DNA of 9,202 nt from Akkermansia muciniphila (GTDB taxonomy: Bacteria > Pseudomonadota > Gammaproteobacteria > Burkholderiales > Burkholderiaceae_C), in assembly GCA_943327015.2 (NCBI GenBank), contig CALPVM020000068.1:1-9202 (forward strand), read 5' to 3'. Within the stretch, counting starts at the first letter, position 1; each line of letters begins with the position of its first letter. The notes under the pieces were generated by a model. It was given only the letters and a program-made list of their open reading frames with translations. It was not told the origin of the DNA and searched no databases. Below, piece by piece: positions 7,194 to 9,202 of the stretch. The translations under genes were made by a program, and so were the position numbers.

Positions 7194-7239
7194 ACCATAA
7201 ATGGATGGCAAATTTCATGTTGTAAGGCCATTTACGGTT
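7193..7239 (-). repeat. Inverted repeat (hairpin) at the 3' end of the cyclase gene
   Basis: The arms AACCATAAATGG (7193-7204) and CCATTTACGGTT (7228-7239) pair over 12 bases with one mismatch and a 23-base loop. In minus-strand RNA the mismatch becomes a G-U wobble, so the helix is continuous. In plus-strand RNA it is A opposite C. This favours a role for the cyclase transcript, whose stop codon (7238-7240) enters the stem. No T run follows on either strand, so it is not a classical intrinsic terminator. It could protect the mRNA 3' end or be chance; thermodynamic stability was not computed. Confidence 0.4.
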
Positions 7240-8815
7240 AAAAGTGCTTCAAACTTCCGTTGGGAATATGCCTTAGTTGCAAGTCACTGCTACAGCGTTT
7301 AATCCAAAACTGTAGTGGCTTATCCCACGGGCAATCTTCGGCAATCGCCTCAAGAACAGCGCCTGCCTGTGCCACATCTCCCTGAAAATAACTACGCAAG
7401 GCGCTTTCAAAAGCACTGCGGGTTTCCCGTAACAATGGAACCCGGTCCAAATTGTCATTGGCAAAACACTCGTACACATCAACGGCTTGTGATCGCCCTT
7501 TGGGTGTGACCAAACCTAACCAACGGCAGTTTTCTTTTTCCGTGCCAGAAAGGGCAGCGTACACCGTGCCTGTCAATAACAACTGGGCACCAAATACGGA
7601 TGTCAAAGACTTGACCATAGCAGCCACGTTGACTGTATCTCCAATGGCCGCTGCTTCAAACCTTTCTGCCTCGCCCAAGGTGCCCATCATCAAAGCGCCT
7701 TGATGAATCCCAATACCAATTACCACTTTACCCCGCAAGCCGCCAAAGGAATCTGACTCTTGAAGCGCCATGCACATATCTTGCGCTGCAATCAGCGCCT
7801 GTTGTGGCGACCCAGGAAACAAAGCAACGATTGCGTCACCGATGTATTTATCAATAAATCCGCCGTGGTTGCGCACACACGGTCCCAAGCGCGACAAAAT
7901 ACGGTTTAAAAGCGCCATAGTTTCTTGCGGCCCCAAAACCTCAGTCATAAAGGTAAAATTTTGCAAATCGGCAAAAACCACGGTCATTTCGGATTGGCGC
8001 GCCTCACCCAGTTTGACCTGTGAAATATCGTCATAACCCAAGACGCGCAAAAACTCTGCAGGTACAAATCGCGAAAAAGTTTCGTTGGATTTTTTAAGCA
8101 AAGCAGTACGCTCCAACACCTTTGTTTCCAAGGTGGCTGCCATGGCTGTGATTTTGTCGCGTTCAGCAGCGACCTCCTGCTGCTGACAAAAAGAGCGCCA
8201 ACGTAACTGGTGCAACTTAACAGATATCAGTACCACCAATATGCAAACGCCATTCACAATCAAAATATGAGAGACAAATGGAATCCTAGCGGCGTCAGGT
8301 ATGGGATGGTAAAAAAGATTAGCTAATGGATATGCTGCCATTATCACAAGAGCACCTATCAAAGTATGTATAGGTTTTCTCGTCAGCAAGGCATAGGTTA
8401 CCATGGGAACCGCTATTCCAGATCCATACAAGTTACCCCCCGGATTCCACAGCAAGGTCATAAAAACAACCAGAATAGCTGAAAAAATTGGTGCAGTTGC
8501 GCATACCAAGGTTGTCCACCGCCCAGGGGCAGTTAAGCGCAAATATAATGAACAAAAAACCAAATATCCTACACACAATAAACGAAGCATTAACACCGGG
8601 GTTAAAACCTCTGGTGGCGCATATAAATAATCGAGGTAAGAATAACCGGCACAGAGTACTGTTGCATACGGCAAAAAGCCCTTTCCAGTATCGTGCAAAG
8701 CTGCGATAGTTTGACGCTCAAAGTCTGGATCATGCGTCCAACTCCAAACCTTGGCAGAAGATGCAGCTGTATGACTGTTTAAATCAGATTCGGTTGATTT
8801 GTTTTGCATAACCAT
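7238..8815 (-). CDS. Membrane-anchored class III adenylate/guanylate cyclase-like protein, active site altered
   Basis: Numbering is from the ATG at 8815 (525 residues). The track from about 47 to 200 contains roughly six hydrophobic transmembrane segments. A coiled-coil linker follows (about 210-245), then NETFSRFVPAEFLRVLGY, a segment that often precedes bacterial cyclase domains. The catalytic domain covers about 275-455. It has the metal-binding Asp283 in FADLQNFT, Asp327 in DKYIGDA, and the substrate lysine Lys323. The Asn of GDTVN is present (Asn396), but the arginine four residues later is Met400, and the adenine-contact Asp/Thr position is Ala389. The C-terminal 70 residues look TPR-like (SYFQGDVAQAGAVLEAIAED). 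A TTG at 8822-8824 could add three residues; neither start has a Shine-Dalgarno sequence. It starts about 17 bases after the methyltransferase stop, so the two are probably one operon. Fold and domain class are clear; activity is doubtful. Confidence 0.9.
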   Translation of the reverse strand: MVMQNKSTESDLNSHTAASSAKVWSWTHDPDFERQTIAALHDTGKGFLPYATVLCAGYSYLDYLYAPPEVLTPVLMLRLLCVGYLVFCSLYLRLTAPGRWTTLVCATAPIFSAILVVFMTLLWNPGGNLYGSGIAVPMVTYALLTRKPIHTLIGALVIMAAYPLANLFYHPIPDAARIPFVSHILIVNGVCILVVLISVKLHQLRWRSFCQQQEVAAERDKITAMAATLETKVLERTALLKKSNETFSRFVPAEFLRVLGYDDISQVKLGEARQSEMTVVFADLQNFTFMTEVLGPQETMALLNRILSRLGPCVRNHGGFIDKYIGDAIVALFPGSPQQALIAAQDMCMALQESDSFGGLRGKVVIGIGIHQGALMMGTLGEAERFEAAAIGDTVNVAAMVKSLTSVFGAQLLLTGTVYAALSGTEKENCRWLGLVTPKGRSQAVDVYECFANDNLDRVPLLRETRSAFESALRSYFQGDVAQAGAVLEAIAEDCPWDKPLQFWIKRCSSDLQLRHIPNGSLKHF

Positions 8816-8832
8816 ATCATACAAGGGTAAAG

Positions 8833-9202
8833 TTACAAACGATGGGTTCTATCACCATGGGTAAATCCAAACGCTTGCCATAACGCCCCTTTGGTAAACG
8901 CAATAACTTTAAATAACTCACCCATTTCGTGTTCCATAAGCAGTTTTTGGGCCATTGCTCGCTCTTGTATGCTGGCTGTTTGCATCAATTCTGCTAGGCC
9001 GCAATTCAGCAAAAAATGCGCTTGGCTGGTGTAGCCCAGCACTTCAAACCCCGCATCCTGCGCTGCAACGGCAATGCCGGTAAAGTTGACGTGTGCGGTA
9101 ATGTCTTTGTTACCCACATCCAGCAAAGGGTTGGCATCACTTTTGTGGGCTTGGTGGCACATTACCGTTCCCATGTGGCGCTGCGGGTGGTAATACTCAG
9201 CC
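8833..9202 (-). CDS. SAM-dependent methyltransferase, MidA/NDUFAF7 family (C-terminal part only)
   Basis: Only the last 122 codons are in the window; the frame is open to the right edge, so the start lies beyond 9202. The visible part matches the C-terminal third of the MidA family (COG1565): EYYHPQRHMGTVMCHQAHKS, then the conserved DITAHVNFTGIAVAAQDAGFEVLGYTSQAHFLL spread over positions 9120-9010, and the ending MGELFKVIAF. The mitochondrial relative NDUFAF7 methylates an arginine of the complex I subunit NDUFS2; the bacterial substrate is not established. The N-terminal SAM-binding motifs are outside the window and cannot be checked. The ATG at 9172-9174 is an internal methionine, because family-typical residues (EYYHPQRH) precede it in frame. 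The cyclase gene follows closely on the same strand. Confidence 0.87.
   Translation of the reverse strand, partial: AEYYHPQRHMGTVMCHQAHKSDANPLLDVGNKDITAHVNFTGIAVAAQDAGFEVLGYTSQAHFLLNCGLAELMQTASIQERAMAQKLLMEHEMGELFKVIAFTKGALWQAFGFTHGDRTHRL

Overview
The window looks like ordinary chromosome from a betaproteobacterium of the order Burkholderiales, probably Comamonadaceae-like, with moderate GC content (roughly half by eye). The evidence is the protein sequences (GlmU, GlmS, Cca, Slt and MidA types) and the gene order, not a database search. No prophage, insertion sequence, integron, CRISPR array or intact defence system is visible. The genes are mainly housekeeping, plus two signalling proteins and one decayed toxin gene.

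Left part (1-3633): the start of glmS on the minus strand is divergent from an Lrp/AsnC-type regulator gene on the plus strand. An AT-rich 137-bp region with several palindromes separates them. The regulator gene meets a soluble histidine kinase gene tail to tail with a 31-bp overlap. On the minus strand, 5-formyltetrahydrofolate cyclo-ligase, glmU and the kinase form a tight apparent operon. GlmS and GlmU carry out the first and last steps of UDP-GlcNAc synthesis, for peptidoglycan and LPS, and here they flank two regulatory genes.

Middle (3643-6857): an exported soluble lytic transglycosylase gene diverges from the cyclo-ligase gene with almost no space between the starts. It overlaps the downstream cca gene (CCA-adding enzyme with HD domain) by the four bases ATGA.

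Right part (6858-9202): the gap after cca holds the remains of a VapC-like PIN-domain toxin gene. It is readable only by joining three frames and lacks internal segments. It is followed by a hairpin at the 3' end of the next, oppositely oriented gene. That gene encodes a membrane-anchored class III nucleotide cyclase whose catalytic domain has lost the usual transition-state arginine and the usual adenine-pocket residue. It lies directly downstream of the 3' end of a MidA/NDUFAF7-type methyltransferase gene that runs off the window.

The most interesting points are the PIN-toxin pseudogene, the altered active site of the cyclase, the sensorless kinase coupled to glmU, and the palindrome-rich lrp-glmS control region.
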